This document shows positions 17,727-26,527 of a DNA stretch of 64,000 bases, one piece after another. The notes beneath the pieces are model-generated. The model was not told the origin of the DNA. It saw only the letters and a program-made list of their open reading frames with translations, and made no database searches. The stretch's first letter is position 1; each line of letters opens with the position of its first letter. Source of the DNA: Mitsuaria sp. 7 (GTDB lineage: Bacteria > Pseudomonadota > Gammaproteobacteria > Burkholderiales > Burkholderiaceae_C); the NCBI RefSeq assembly GCF_001653795.1, contig NZ_CP011514.1:3056279-3120278 (forward strand). Direction: 5' to 3'. A program made the translations under genes and the position numbers.

Positions 17727-19654
17727 GGTCGGTCCTTGCCGGGCTGGGATGGGCCGGACGGGCGCGTGCCGGTCGGCGATCCTGGCTGGGCGGTGCTGTT
17801 CGTGTTGTTCGTGGGCGTGGGCGTGTTGGTGGCGGTGGCCGGAGCCGGCGCGCCGGACTCGGCGCGCTCGCGCAGCCGGGAGCGCGGCGCCGCGGTCGCG
17901 GCCGCGCCGACGGCCGGGTCGCTCATCGCGCCCAGGCCGCTTTCGCCGGCATCGGCGATCGCGCCGCTGTTGCCGAGCGCGTCGTAGATCTCGCGCAGAC
18001 CGAGGCCGAGCGCGCGCGCATAACGCCGCGTCGCCAGCTCGATCGCCGCCTGGCGCTTGCGCTCCGGCTGGGCCAGCGCGTCCACCAGTTCATTGGCCAG
18101 GCTGCAGGTCAGCCGCAGCAGTTCGGTGTCGCCGTCGGCATGGCGCACCGGCGCCTCCTGCGGCTGGCGGCGCATCATGTGCTGCAGCTCGTCGCCCAGG
18201 CCCCAGTACTTCGCCACGGCCAGGCCCAGGCTCTCGAGGTCGCAACCCAGCACCGCGTAGGCGGCGGACTGCTCGTTCATGCCGCGCGGATTGGGGTTGT
18301 CCTCGGTCGCCTCCGGCGCGACCTGCAGCTGGCGGATCTGCTGCGCGTCGTCCGGGAAGTGGTACTGCACCAGCAGCCGCCCCAGGTTCTGCATCAGCGA
18401 GATCAGGTAGATCACCTCGCCGTCGTACCCGGCCGGCCGCAGCGCCTGCGCCACCTGGCCGGCGCGCTGCACGCGGCGCATCACGCTCTGCATGAACTGC
18501 GCCTGGCCTTCGTTCATCGGGCCGGGCCAGGGCTTGAGCGCCCGCGCCGCGTCCTCCAGCCCGTTCAGGCCCAGCATCGCGATCGCGCGCTGCAGGTTGA
18601 GCACCGTGCCGCCGCTGGTCGGTCCCTGCTGGCGCAGCGCGTTGTTGACGCGCCGGATCAGCTCCAGCGCCAGCGCCATGTCCTTCAGCGCCATCGAGGC
18701 CAGCTGGCTGCCGTGCTGCCCCGCCATCGCCGACGACGACACCGTCGTCACCAGCCGGGTCGAGGTGCTCGGCAGGTGGCCGAAGCGCTGCATCTTGTCC
18801 TTCAGCAGCGCGATCGGGCCGCCGTCGTCCTGCTCGGCCGACAGCCGCCAGCCGTCGAGCGCGCGCCAGAAGCTGCGCGCCAGGTGATACCGCTGGCGCG
18901 TCTGCCGGTCGCTGGCGCGGTTGACGATGGCGCGCAGCGGCTCGGGGATCGCATACGGGGTTTCCCAGCCCAGGCGCACGAGGTCGTGCCCCTGCGGCTG
19001 CATGCGCTGCAGCACCACCTGCAGGTCGGACTCCTCCAGCACCGGCTTGCCGCTGAGCAGGCGATGCAGCACCAGGCCGATGCAGACGACGTCCTCCTCG
19101 GCGGCCTCGCGCGCGGCGCGGCGGGTGGTGGTGTTGAAGTCGACGTTGGGCGGCACGACCTCCTGCGCGACTTCCAGCCCCAGCACGCGGACGTGGTTGG
19201 CGCCGTCGACGACGATGTGGGCGAGCTGGATGTCGCGGTGCGCGTGGCCGGCCTCGTGCGCGAAGGCCAGGCCCTCGAGCGCCTGCGCGGCCCAGCCGGC
19301 GGCGTCCAGCGGCAGCGGCGGCGCGCCGCGGGCGAGGCGCTCCTCCAGGGTCTCGCCGAGCGCCCGGTCGTAGGCGACGTAGGGCCAGGGATCGACGCGG
19401 CCGGTCTCGATGACGTGCGCCAGGTTCGGATGATGGATGCGCGACGCGCCGTCCACCGTCTTCAGCCAGTGCAGCATCGCCGCCTCGCTGTTGGGCTTCT
19501 CGCGCGGCATCATCAGGAACATCTCCTGGCCGCTCTGCGGGTCGAAGACCACCCACAGCATCGAACGCAGGCTCTTGTGCAGCAGCGCGCGCAGCTCGAA
19601 GCGGCCGAAACGCTTCATCGGGGCGGCGGTGGATGTTGTGGTGTTGTCAGACAC
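17723..19654 (-). CDS. Pseudokinase-HDOD protein
   Basis: A 643-residue protein with the same kinase-HDOD layout as its neighbour but a degenerate kinase domain (about 15-270). The ATP-binding Lys region reads MFLMMP. The catalytic loop reads HRDIQLAH, so the Lys and Asn of HRDxKxxxN are Gln and His. DFG is replaced by LGLE. It therefore probably binds or regulates rather than phosphorylates. A HDOD-type domain spans about 275-475. The C-terminus (about 575-643) is low-complexity and Pro/Thr/Asn-rich. The start is GTG at 19654; ATG at 19618 is an alternative. First gene of an overlapping three-gene operon; it may scaffold or allosterically control the active kinase (inference). Confidence 0.85.
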   Translation of the reverse strand: MSDNTTTSTAAPMKRFGRFELRALLHKSLRSMLWVVFDPQSGQEMFLMMPREKPNSEAAMLHWLKTVDGASRIHHPNLAHVIETGRVDPWPYVAYDRALGETLEERLARGAPPLPLDAAGWAAQALEGLAFAHEAGHAHRDIQLAHIVVDGANHVRVLGLEVAQEVVPPNVDFNTTTRRAAREAAEEDVVCIGLVLHRLLSGKPVLEESDLQVVLQRMQPQGHDLVRLGWETPYAIPEPLRAIVNRASDRQTRQRYHLARSFWRALDGWRLSAEQDDGGPIALLKDKMQRFGHLPSTSTRLVTTVSSSAMAGQHGSQLASMALKDMALALELIRRVNNALRQQGPTSGGTVLNLQRAIAMLGLNGLEDAARALKPWPGPMNEGQAQFMQSVMRRVQRAGQVAQALRPAGYDGEVIYLISLMQNLGRLLVQYHFPDDAQQIRQLQVAPEATEDNPNPRGMNEQSAAYAVLGCDLESLGLAVAKYWGLGDELQHMMRRQPQEAPVRHADGDTELLRLTCSLANELVDALAQPERKRQAAIELATRRYARALGLGLREIYDALGNSGAIADAGESGLGAMSDPAVGAAATAAPRSRLRERAESGAPAPATATNTPTPTNNTNSTAQPGSPTGTRPSGPSQPGKDRP

Positions 19655-19737
19655 GAGCGATGTGCGACTCCCGCCGGTGCGGGGTCACGGACCTTTTGTA
19701 ATGTCGATTGGACCGGAACCCCGAAGTCCTCGCCTGA

Positions 19738-19767
19738 AGAACTGAGGGGGATTCTCCGCTCAGTTCT
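19738..19767. terminator. Inverted repeat overlapping the hrpA stop codon
   Basis: Perfect 9-bp arms, agaactgag and ctcagttct, flank a 12-base loop and cover the end of hrpA. Likely a terminator for hrpA transcripts, although no T-run follows on the minus strand. Confidence 0.4.
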
Positions 19768-22700
19768 GTAACTGCGCCCACACCTTTTCCAGGCGCTTGA
19801 CGCTGACCGGCTGCGGGGTCCGCAGTTCCTGCGCGAAGAGACTCACCCGCAATTCCTCGAGTTGCCAGCGGAAATCATCGATGCGCGCGTCGGCCGTGCC
19901 CTTGAGTTCGGCGACGCGGCGCGACCAGCGCTGGTCCAGGGGGCGGAGTTCCGACATGAGCTTGGCGTCGCGCGGTGCGTCGGCGCGCAGCTTGTCCAGG
20001 CGCAGCGTGATCGCCTTGAGGTAGCGCGGGAAATGCTGCAGCTGGCTCCACGGCGTCTGCAGGACGAAGCGCTTGGGCATCAGGCGTTGAAGCTGCGCCT
20101 GGAGGTCGTCGATGACGTCCTTGGGGGCCGTGCGCGCGTCCTTGAGCTTGCGCAGCGCGGCCTGGTATTCGATCAGGACGTTGAAGGTCAGGCGGGCCAC
20201 TTCCTGCGCGATGAGGTTGAGGCGCGCGCGGCCTTCCTCGAGGCGGGCCTTGAAGCTGAATTCGTCGACCGGCAAGGGGTCGGACAGGAAGGCGCGCTCC
20301 AGAGCGACCGCGATGATCTGGTCGCGCAGCTCCTCGGCCGTGCCCAGGCTCATGTAGTACACCGACATCTGCGTCAGGTCGGGGATGTTCTTCTCGAGGT
20401 ACTTGAGCGGCTCCTTGAGCTGCAGCGCGATCAGGCGGCGCAGGCCGGCGCGGTGTTTCGCGGCGGCTAGCTCGGGCTCGTCGAAGACTTCGATCTCGAC
20501 GTGCTGGCCCTTGTCGATCAGCGCGGGGAAACCGATCAGGGTCTGCGGGCCGCGCTTGATCTCCATGAGCTCGGGGAGCTCGCCGAAGGTCCAGGCGGTG
20601 TAGGTCTTCGTGGCTTCGCCCGCGGGTCTGGACGGCGGCGTCACCGTCGCCTTGATGCTGCGGGAGGGCTTGCCGTCGCTTGACGTCGGCCGTCCTTCGT
20701 CGACCGCAGCCCTCACCCCTGCCCTCTCCCGCGAGCGGGAGAGGGAGTCGTCCGAGTGCTGCCCTGCGGGAGCGTCACCCGAGCCTTGCGGCTTCCGGGC
20801 GTCGTCCGAACCTTGCAGCTTCAACGCGGCCAGCGCCTGGAAGGCGGAGCGCGCCTGCGTGCCAAGTTCTGCCTTCAGCGTCGCGAGGTTGCGGCCCTGG
20901 CCCAGTTGGCGGCCATGTTCGTCCACGACGCGGATGTTCATGAAGAGGTGCGGGGGCAGCTGTTCAAGCTTGAAGTCGTTGCGCTGCACGGCGACCTGCG
21001 AGCGCTCCTTCACCGCCTTGAGCAGCACGTCGACCAGGCCGCCTTGCGCGAACGGGTTCAGCTCGACGAACTCCGCGACGAACTCGGGCAGCGGCGTCAA
21101 CCGGTTGCGCGGCTTCTGGTGCAGGCTCTTGAGCAGCGCCGTCACCTTGGCCTCCAGCATGCCGGGCACCAGCCAGTCGACGCGCTCGTCGTTGACCTGG
21201 TTGAGCGCGTAGATCGGCACCGTCACCGTCAGGCCGTCGCGCGCGTCGCCGGGCTGGTGAAGGTAGGTCGCCGTGCAGTCGACGCCGCCCAGGCGGATCG
21301 TCTTCGGGAAGGCGTTGCTGGTGACGCCGGCGGCCTCGTGGCGCATCAGCTCGTCGCGGCTGAGCTGCAGCAGTTTCGGGTCGGCCTTGCTGGCCTCGCG
21401 GAACCACTTCTCCAGCGTCACGCCGGAGTACACGTCGGCCGGCAGCTGCTGGTCGTAGAAGGCGTAGATCAGCTCGTCGTCGACCAGCACGTCCTGGCGG
21501 CGCGACTTGTGTTCGAGCTCCTCGACCTTGGCGATCTGCTTCTGGTTGTGGGCCAGGAACGGGAGCCGCGTCTCCCAGTCGCCGTTGACCAGCGCCTCGC
21601 GGATGAAGATGTCGCGCGCGGCGACCGCGTCGACGCGACCGAAGTTCACGCGCTTGTTGTTGTAGAGCACGATGCCGTAGAGCGTCGCACGCTCCAGCGC
21701 GATGACCTCGGCGGCCTTCTTCTCCCAGTGCGGTTCCAGCAGCTGGGTCTTGATCAGGTGGCCGGCGATGCCGGGCAGCCATTGCGGCTCGATCGCCGCG
21801 ATGCCGCGGCCGAACAGGCGCGTCGTGTCGACCAGTTCCGCCGCGACGATCCAGCGTCCCGGCTTCTTGCTCAGGTGCGCGCCCGGATGGCGCCAGAACT
21901 TGATGCCGCGAGCGCCGAGGTACCAGTCGTCGTCATCGGCCTTCACGCCGATGTTGCCCAGCAGGCCCGCCAGCATCGACAGGTGGACCTGCTCGTAGGT
22001 CGCGGGCGCGCCGTTCAGGCGCCAGCCGTGCTCGGCGATCACCGTGTGCAGCTGCGAGTAGATGTCGCGCCACTCGCGCACGCGGCGCGGATTGACGAAG
22101 TTGTCGCGCAGCAGCTGTTCCTGCTTTCGGTTGGAGAGCTTGTGTTCGCGCGGCGCCGCCGGGCCGCCCCTAGGCGCCGCAGCCCCCTCGGGGGGCGACG
22201 GCTGCGCAGCGGCCGTCTGGGGGTCAACAGGTCCCCCGCCTTTCGATTCGCCGAGCCACTTCCAGAGCTTCAGGTAGCCCATGAACTCCGACTTCTCGTC
22301 GTCGAACTTCTTGTGCTTCTCGTCGGCCTGCTGTTGCTGCTCCATCGGACGGTCGCGCACGTCCTGACCCGATAGCGCGCTGGCGATGATCAGCACCTCG
22401 CTGAGCGCGTCGCGCTGGCGGGCCTCCAGGATCATCCGGCCGACGCGCGGATCGAGCGGCAGCTTCGACAGCTCGTGGCCCATCGGCGTGAGCTCGTTGC
22501 GCTCGTCGACGGCGCCCAGCTCGTTGAGCAGCTGGTAGCCGTCGGCCACCGCCTTGCGCGGCGGCGGCTCGATGAAGGGGAAGTCCTCGACCTGCCCCAG
22601 GTGCAGCGACTTCATCCGCAGGATCACGCCCGCGAGCGAGCTGCGCAGGATCTCGGGGTCGGTGAAGCGCGGACGGGAGAGGTAGTCCTTCTCGTCGTAG

Positions 22701-23851
22701 AGCCGGATGCAGGTGCCGTTGCTGACGCGGCCGCAGCGGCCGGCGCGCTGGTTGGCGGCGGCCTGGCTGATGTTCTCGATCTGAAGCTGCTCGACCTTGT
22801 TGCGGTAGCTGTAGCGCTTGACGCGCGCCAGGCCCGGGTCGATCACGTAGCGGATGCCGGGCACCGTCAGCGAGGTCTCGGCGACGTTGGTCGCCAGCAC
22901 GATGCGCGGCTGGCCGTGCGGCTGGAAGACGCGGTTCTGCTCCTGCTCGGACAGTCTCGCGAACAGCGGCAGCACCTCGACGCCGGGCGGGTGATGCTTG
23001 CGCAGCGCCTCGGCGGCTTCGCGGATCTCGCGTTCGCCGGGCAGGAAGACCAGCACGTCGCCGCGACCGTGGCGCCAGAGCTCGTCGACGGCGTCGCAGA
23101 TGGCGTTGTTGACGTCGTACTCGCGCGATTCCTCGAAGGGGCGGTAGAGCTGTTCGACCGGGAAGAGACGGCCCGACACCATCAGCACCGGCGCGGGACC
23201 CTTCGCTGAAGCGAAGTGCTGCGCGAAGCGGTCGGCATCGATGGTCGCCGAGGTCACGACGACCTTCAGGTCCGGACGGCGCGGCAGGATCTCGCGCAGG
23301 TAGCCGAGCAGGAAGTCGATGTTGAGGCTGCGTTCGTGGGCCTCGTCGATGATCAGCGTATCGTAGGCGCTGAGCAGCGGATCGGTCTGGGTCTCGGCCA
23401 GCAGGATGCCGTCGGTCATCAGCTTGACCGAGGCGCCCGGCTGCAGCCGGTCCTGGAAGCGGACCTTGTAGCCGACGACGTCGCCCAGGGGCGATTTGAG
23501 TTCCTCGGCGATGCGCTTGGCGACGCTGGACGCGGCGATCCGGCGCGGCTGCGTGTGGCCGATCAGGCCGCCGCCGTTGCCGCGACCCCGGCCCATGGCC
23601 AGTGCGATCTTGGGCAGCTGCGTGGTCTTGCCGGAGCCGGTCTCGCCGCAGACGATCACCACCTGGTGCTCGGCCATGGCCCGCATGATCTCCTCGCGTC
23701 GGCCGGAGACCGGCAGCGATTCGGGGAACTCGATAGGCGGGATCGGGGTGGCGGGCGCCGCGGGGCGGCGAGGTCCGGCCTGGCGCGGTGGGCGCGGAGG
23801 GCGGGGAGGACGCGAAGGCGGCGCGGCGGGGGCGTTGGAATCTTGACTCAC
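19760..23851 (-). CDS. hrpA: ATP-dependent RNA helicase HrpA (DEAH box)
   Basis: A 1363-residue cytosolic helicase. After a Pro-rich leader (1-40) come the Walker A motif GETGSGKT (69-76), DEAH (169-172), SATID, the helicase C domain with QRAGRCGR, then HA2, OB and the long HrpA-specific C-terminal region. In other bacteria HrpA unwinds RNA and acts on stalled ribosomes and mRNA processing. Two segments absent from normal HrpA are visible: a Gly/Pro/Ala-rich insert at about residues 535-570, and an insert near 1020-1070 that includes a translated REP palindrome. Both keep the frame. The start is GTG at 23851 with no strong ribosome site, so the exact start is uncertain. Confidence 0.95.
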   Translation of the reverse strand: MSQDSNAPAAPPSRPPRPPRPPRQAGPRRPAAPATPIPPIEFPESLPVSGRREEIMRAMAEHQVVIVCGETGSGKTTQLPKIALAMGRGRGNGGGLIGHTQPRRIAASSVAKRIAEELKSPLGDVVGYKVRFQDRLQPGASVKLMTDGILLAETQTDPLLSAYDTLIIDEAHERSLNIDFLLGYLREILPRRPDLKVVVTSATIDADRFAQHFASAKGPAPVLMVSGRLFPVEQLYRPFEESREYDVNNAICDAVDELWRHGRGDVLVFLPGEREIREAAEALRKHHPPGVEVLPLFARLSEQEQNRVFQPHGQPRIVLATNVAETSLTVPGIRYVIDPGLARVKRYSYRNKVEQLQIENISQAAANQRAGRCGRVSNGTCIRLYDEKDYLSRPRFTDPEILRSSLAGVILRMKSLHLGQVEDFPFIEPPPRKAVADGYQLLNELGAVDERNELTPMGHELSKLPLDPRVGRMILEARQRDALSEVLIIASALSGQDVRDRPMEQQQQADEKHKKFDDEKSEFMGYLKLWKWLGESKGGGPVDPQTAAAQPSPPEGAAAPRGGPAAPREHKLSNRKQEQLLRDNFVNPRRVREWRDIYSQLHTVIAEHGWRLNGAPATYEQVHLSMLAGLLGNIGVKADDDDWYLGARGIKFWRHPGAHLSKKPGRWIVAAELVDTTRLFGRGIAAIEPQWLPGIAGHLIKTQLLEPHWEKKAAEVIALERATLYGIVLYNNKRVNFGRVDAVAARDIFIREALVNGDWETRLPFLAHNQKQIAKVEELEHKSRRQDVLVDDELIYAFYDQQLPADVYSGVTLEKWFREASKADPKLLQLSRDELMRHEAAGVTSNAFPKTIRLGGVDCTATYLHQPGDARDGLTVTVPIYALNQVNDERVDWLVPGMLEAKVTALLKSLHQKPRNRLTPLPEFVAEFVELNPFAQGGLVDVLLKAVKERSQVAVQRNDFKLEQLPPHLFMNIRVVDEHGRQLGQGRNLATLKAELGTQARSAFQALAALKLQGSDDARKPQGSGDAPAGQHSDDSLSRSRERAGVRAAVDEGRPTSSDGKPSRSIKATVTPPSRPAGEATKTYTAWTFGELPELMEIKRGPQTLIGFPALIDKGQHVEIEVFDEPELAAAKHRAGLRRLIALQLKEPLKYLEKNIPDLTQMSVYYMSLGTAEELRDQIIAVALERAFLSDPLPVDEFSFKARLEEGRARLNLIAQEVARLTFNVLIEYQAALRKLKDARTAPKDVIDDLQAQLQRLMPKRFVLQTPWSQLQHFPRYLKAITLRLDKLRADAPRDAKLMSELRPLDQRWSRRVAELKGTADARIDDFRWQLEELRVSLFAQELRTPQPVSVKRLEKVWAQLQN
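20710..20745. repeat. REP-type palindrome inside hrpA
   Basis: A ccctcacccctg lead is followed by 11-bp arms ccctctcccgc and gcgggagaggg around a two-base loop (20722-20745). The same unit occurs twice at 23.93-24.03 kb. Here it lies in frame in the hrpA coding sequence and contributes LSRSRERAGVRA to the protein. Confidence 0.85.
22164..22236. repeat. GC-rich structured insertion inside hrpA
   Basis: A palindrome-rich segment (ccccctcggggggcg core, then ggccgtctgggggtcaac) interrupts the normally conserved region between the WKW and LSNR motifs of HrpA. Its sequence resembles a small dispersed repeat that I recall from intergenic regions of Burkholderiales. It is translated as a Gly/Pro/Ala-rich linker. 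Confidence 0.55.
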
Positions 23852-23930
23852 GGGGCGCGGATTATCTCGCGCTTCGCCAGAGGGGGCTGATCGTCAGGCT
23901 GCAGGCTGGCTGCCACGCACAGGCCGCTGG

Positions 23931-24025
23931 CCCTCACCCCTACCCTCTCCCGCAAGCGGGAGAGGGGGTAAGAAGGGCGCCGGTCGACTCCCTCTCCCGC
24001 TTGCGGGAGAGGGCGGGGGTGAGGG
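23931..24025. repeat. Composite REP element (two hairpins in a larger inverted repeat)
   Basis: Two near-identical hairpins lie at 23943-23966 and 23990-24013, each with 11-bp arms ccctctcccgc/gcgggagaggg and loops aa and tt. Outer arms ccctcacccc (23931-23940) and ggggtgaggg (24016-24025) pair around both. This head-to-head arrangement is like the REP doublets mobilised by REP-associated tyrosine transposases. It sits between hrpA and the VOC gene. Confidence 0.85.
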
Positions 24026-24052
24026 CCCGCGGCCGTGGAAGTACTGAAGCCC

Positions 24053-24466
24053 TTACTTCTTCTCGTCCGGCATCTCGGCGTAGGTGATCACGTTGATCAC
24101 CGCGCCCTGCGGGTCCTGGATCGTCGCCATGCGGCCGACGGTGGGCACTTCCATGATCTCCATCAGGACCTTGCCGCCCATGGCCTTGGCCTGGGCCACC
24201 GTCTCGTCCACGTTGTCCACCGTGACGTAGATCCCCCAGGCGGGCGGCATGCCCTGCTGCGGGCAGGCCATCATGCCGCCGATGGCGTCGTCCGCGCCGC
24301 GGGTCTTGATCACGTGATAGGGCGGCGCGTCCGCCGGACCGCCCGGCATCGGCATGACCTCGACCTTCCAGCCGAACAGCTTGCCGTAGAACTCGGTGGC
24401 CTTCTTCGGGTCCGTCGTCATCAGCTCCGACCAGCTGAAGGCACCATGCGTCTTGAAGACTTCCAT
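24053..24466 (-). CDS. VOC-superfamily (glyoxalase/bleomycin-resistance-like) protein
   Basis: A 137-residue cytosolic protein made of two beta-alpha-beta-beta-beta modules: SWSELMTTDPKKATEFYGKLFGWKVE at the start, and WGIYVTVDNVDETVAQAKAMGGKV followed by GRMATIQDPQGAVINVI. Members are metal-dependent enzymes or small-molecule binders; the substrate here cannot be inferred. The ATG at 24466 has GGAG eight bases upstream; longer readings enter non-conserved sequence. Its promoter must lie in the roughly 110 bp shared with the divergent argA. Confidence 0.85.
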   Translation of the reverse strand: MEVFKTHGAFSWSELMTTDPKKATEFYGKLFGWKVEVMPMPGGPADAPPYHVIKTRGADDAIGGMMACPQQGMPPAWGIYVTVDNVDETVAQAKAMGGKVLMEIMEVPTVGRMATIQDPQGAVINVITYAEMPDEKK

Positions 24467-24576
24467 GTCTCGCTCCGGGGGGTGTTGCGAAGGCGCCATG
24501 CTCCATCGCCGCACAGCGTCCCGCAAGTGACCTTGCCGCCGCGTTGCGGGGACAGGCTGTTGCACAATCCGCGCCC

Positions 24577-25917
24577 ATGAGCTTGGTCTTCCCCCATACC
24601 TTCGTGCCGTGGTTTCGCGCGGTGGCCCCTTATATCCATGCGTACCGCGGAGAAACCTTCGTCGTCGGCATGACCGGGGAAATGATCGCCGCCGGCAAGC
24701 TCAACAGCTTCGTCCAGGATCTGGCCATCATGCATGCGATGGGCATCAAGATCGTGCTGGTCCACGGTTTCCGCCCACAGGTCAACGAGCAGCTCGCGCT
24801 CAAGGGCCACCAGCCGCAATACAGCCACGGCATGCGCATCACCGACGGCATCGCGCTGGACAGCGCCCAGGAAGCCGCCGGTCAATTGCGCTTCGAAATC
24901 GAGGCCGCGTTTTCCCAGGGCCTGCCCAACACGCCGATGGCCAATTCCACGGTGCGCGTGGTGTCGGGCAATTTCCTGACCGCGCGGCCGGTCGGCATCG
25001 TCGACGGCGTCGATTTCAAGCACTCCGGCATCGTGCGCCGCGTCGACGCCGCCGCGATCCAGCGCGCCATCGATATCGGCGCCATCGTGCTGATGTCGCC
25101 CTTCGGTTTCTCGCCCACCGGCGACGCCTTCAATCTGATGATGGAAGACGTCGCGACGGAAACCGCCATCGCGCTGCAGGCCGACAAGCTGCTGTTCATG
25201 ACCGAGGTCGAGGGCGTGCGCGAAAACCCCGAGGACCCGGAAAGCGCGATCGACACGGAACTGGCGCTGGCCGATGCGAAACGGCTGATCGCCAAACTCC
25301 CGCCGCCGACGCAACCGACCGATGTCGGTTTTTATCTGAAGTACTGCGTGACGGCCTGCGAATCGGGGGTCGAGCGCTCGCACATCCTGCCTTTCGCCGT
25401 CGACGGCGCGATCCTGCAGGAGGTCTATACCCACGACGGCATCGGCACGATGGTCGTGGACGAAAAACTCGAAAGCCTGCGCGAAGCCACCCACGACGAT
25501 ATCGGCAGCCTGATCGCGCTGATCGAACCGTTCGAGCGCGACGGCACGCTGGTCAAACGCGAGCGCAGCGAAATCGAACGCGACATCGAGTCCTATACCG
25601 TCATCGAGCATGACGGCGTGATATTCGGCTGCGCCGCGCTTCACCCGTATCAGGAAGCGCGCACCGCCGAAATGGCCGCACTCACCGTGTCCAGCGCCGT
25701 GCAGGGCCAGGGCGACGGCGAACGCATCCTCAAGCGCATCGAACAGCGCGCCAAGGCCATGGGCCTGACCAGCGTCTTCGTGCTGACCACGCGCACCATG
25801 CACTGGTTCATCAAGCGCGGTTTCCAGCCGGTCGACCCCAACTGGCTGCCCGAGGAACGCAAGCGCAAATACAACTGGGACCGGCGTTCGCAGGTCCTCG
25901 TCAAGAAACTCACCTGA
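24577..25917 (+). CDS. argA: Amino-acid N-acetyltransferase (N-acetylglutamate synthase)
   Basis: A 446-residue cytosolic enzyme that transfers acetyl from acetyl-CoA to glutamate, the first committed step of arginine synthesis. The N-terminal two thirds (about 20-290) is an amino-acid kinase fold (VLVHGFRPQVNEQL, HGMRITDG), which in this family binds the feedback inhibitor arginine. The C-terminal third is a GNAT domain (TVSSAVQGQGDGERILKR, acetyl-CoA loop) ending at RRSQVLVKKLT. Length and domain order match classical ArgA. The ATG at 24577 begins MSLVFPHTFVPWFR, the usual start. Likely feedback-inhibited by arginine. Confidence 0.95.
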   Translation: MSLVFPHTFVPWFRAVAPYIHAYRGETFVVGMTGEMIAAGKLNSFVQDLAIMHAMGIKIVLVHGFRPQVNEQLALKGHQPQYSHGMRITDGIALDSAQEAAGQLRFEIEAAFSQGLPNTPMANSTVRVVSGNFLTARPVGIVDGVDFKHSGIVRRVDAAAIQRAIDIGAIVLMSPFGFSPTGDAFNLMMEDVATETAIALQADKLLFMTEVEGVRENPEDPESAIDTELALADAKRLIAKLPPPTQPTDVGFYLKYCVTACESGVERSHILPFAVDGAILQEVYTHDGIGTMVVDEKLESLREATHDDIGSLIALIEPFERDGTLVKRERSEIERDIESYTVIEHDGVIFGCAALHPYQEARTAEMAALTVSSAVQGQGDGERILKRIEQRAKAMGLTSVFVLTTRTMHWFIKRGFQPVDPNWLPEERKRKYNWDRRSQVLVKKLT

Positions 25918-25956
25918 TCCCCGATCCCCTCATTCCACTGAGCCGGGATCGATCCC

Positions 25957-25990
25957 GTGGCGGCGGCCAGGCATGGGCCGGCCGCCGCAC
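25957..25990. terminator. Hairpin between argA and yggX
   Basis: Arms gtggcggcggcc and ggccgccgcac pair with one bulged base just after argA. There is no T-run, so it may only attenuate or stabilise transcripts. Confidence 0.3.
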
Positions 25991-26020
25991 TCCCCACACT
26001 TTTGAGCACCGAGGTTTGAT

Positions 26021-26293
26021 ATGGCCCGCACCGTCCAATGCGTTTATCTGAAGAAGGAAGCCGAAGGGATGGACTTTCCCATCTATCCCGGCGAACTCGG
26101 CAAGCGCATCTATGAGAACGTGTCCAAGGAAGCCTGGGCCGCGTGGATGAAGCACCAGACCATGCTGGTCAATGAAAACCGCCTGAATCTGGCCGACCAG
26201 CGCGCACGCCAATACCTCGCACGGCAGATGGAGCAGTTCTTCTTCGGCGACGGCGCGGAGCAGCCCGCGGGATATGTTCCGCCGACGGAGTGA
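26021..26293 (+). CDS. yggX: Fe(II) trafficking protein YggX
   Basis: A 90-residue cytosolic protein matching YggX along its length: [18 protein letters not shown] with the conserved Cys7, then [20 protein letters not shown] and a C-terminal [10 protein letters not shown]. In enteric bacteria YggX protects Fe-S clusters from oxidative damage and aids iron handling. It lies about 100 bp after argA on the same strand and may be partly co-transcribed. Assignment is secure because the protein is small and highly conserved. Confidence 0.95.
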   Translation: MARTVQCVYLKKEAEGMDFPIYPGELGKRIYENVSKEAWAAWMKHQTMLVNENRLNLADQRARQYLARQMEQFFFGDGAEQPAGYVPPTE

Positions 26294-26446
26294 TTTCCCC
26301 ATCCCGGTGCGCGCCGTCCACGGATGCATCGTCAATTCTTGTCAGCGCAGACACGATTTCTGACAGTTGATCCGGCAAAACCTCCAGGAAATGCTGTTCA
26401 GGCGCCGCCCGGTGGCCGTTTCAACGCCGGCCCGGGGATTTACCCC

Positions 26447-26477
26447 TTGCCGTGATACTCGATTCCCTGCCTATAAT
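26447..26477 (+). promoter_or_regulatory. Sigma-70 promoter of the H-NS gene
   Basis: TTGCCG (26447-26452) and a perfect TATAAT (26472-26477) are separated by 19 bp, in a locally AT-rich patch 50 bp upstream of the start codon. The spacer is longer than ideal, leaving room for regulation. Confidence 0.6.
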
Positions 26478-26527
26478 GCGGCATTCCCTTTCGAGGGAGC
26501 CGTCGAACTACGCGAGGAATTGCATAT

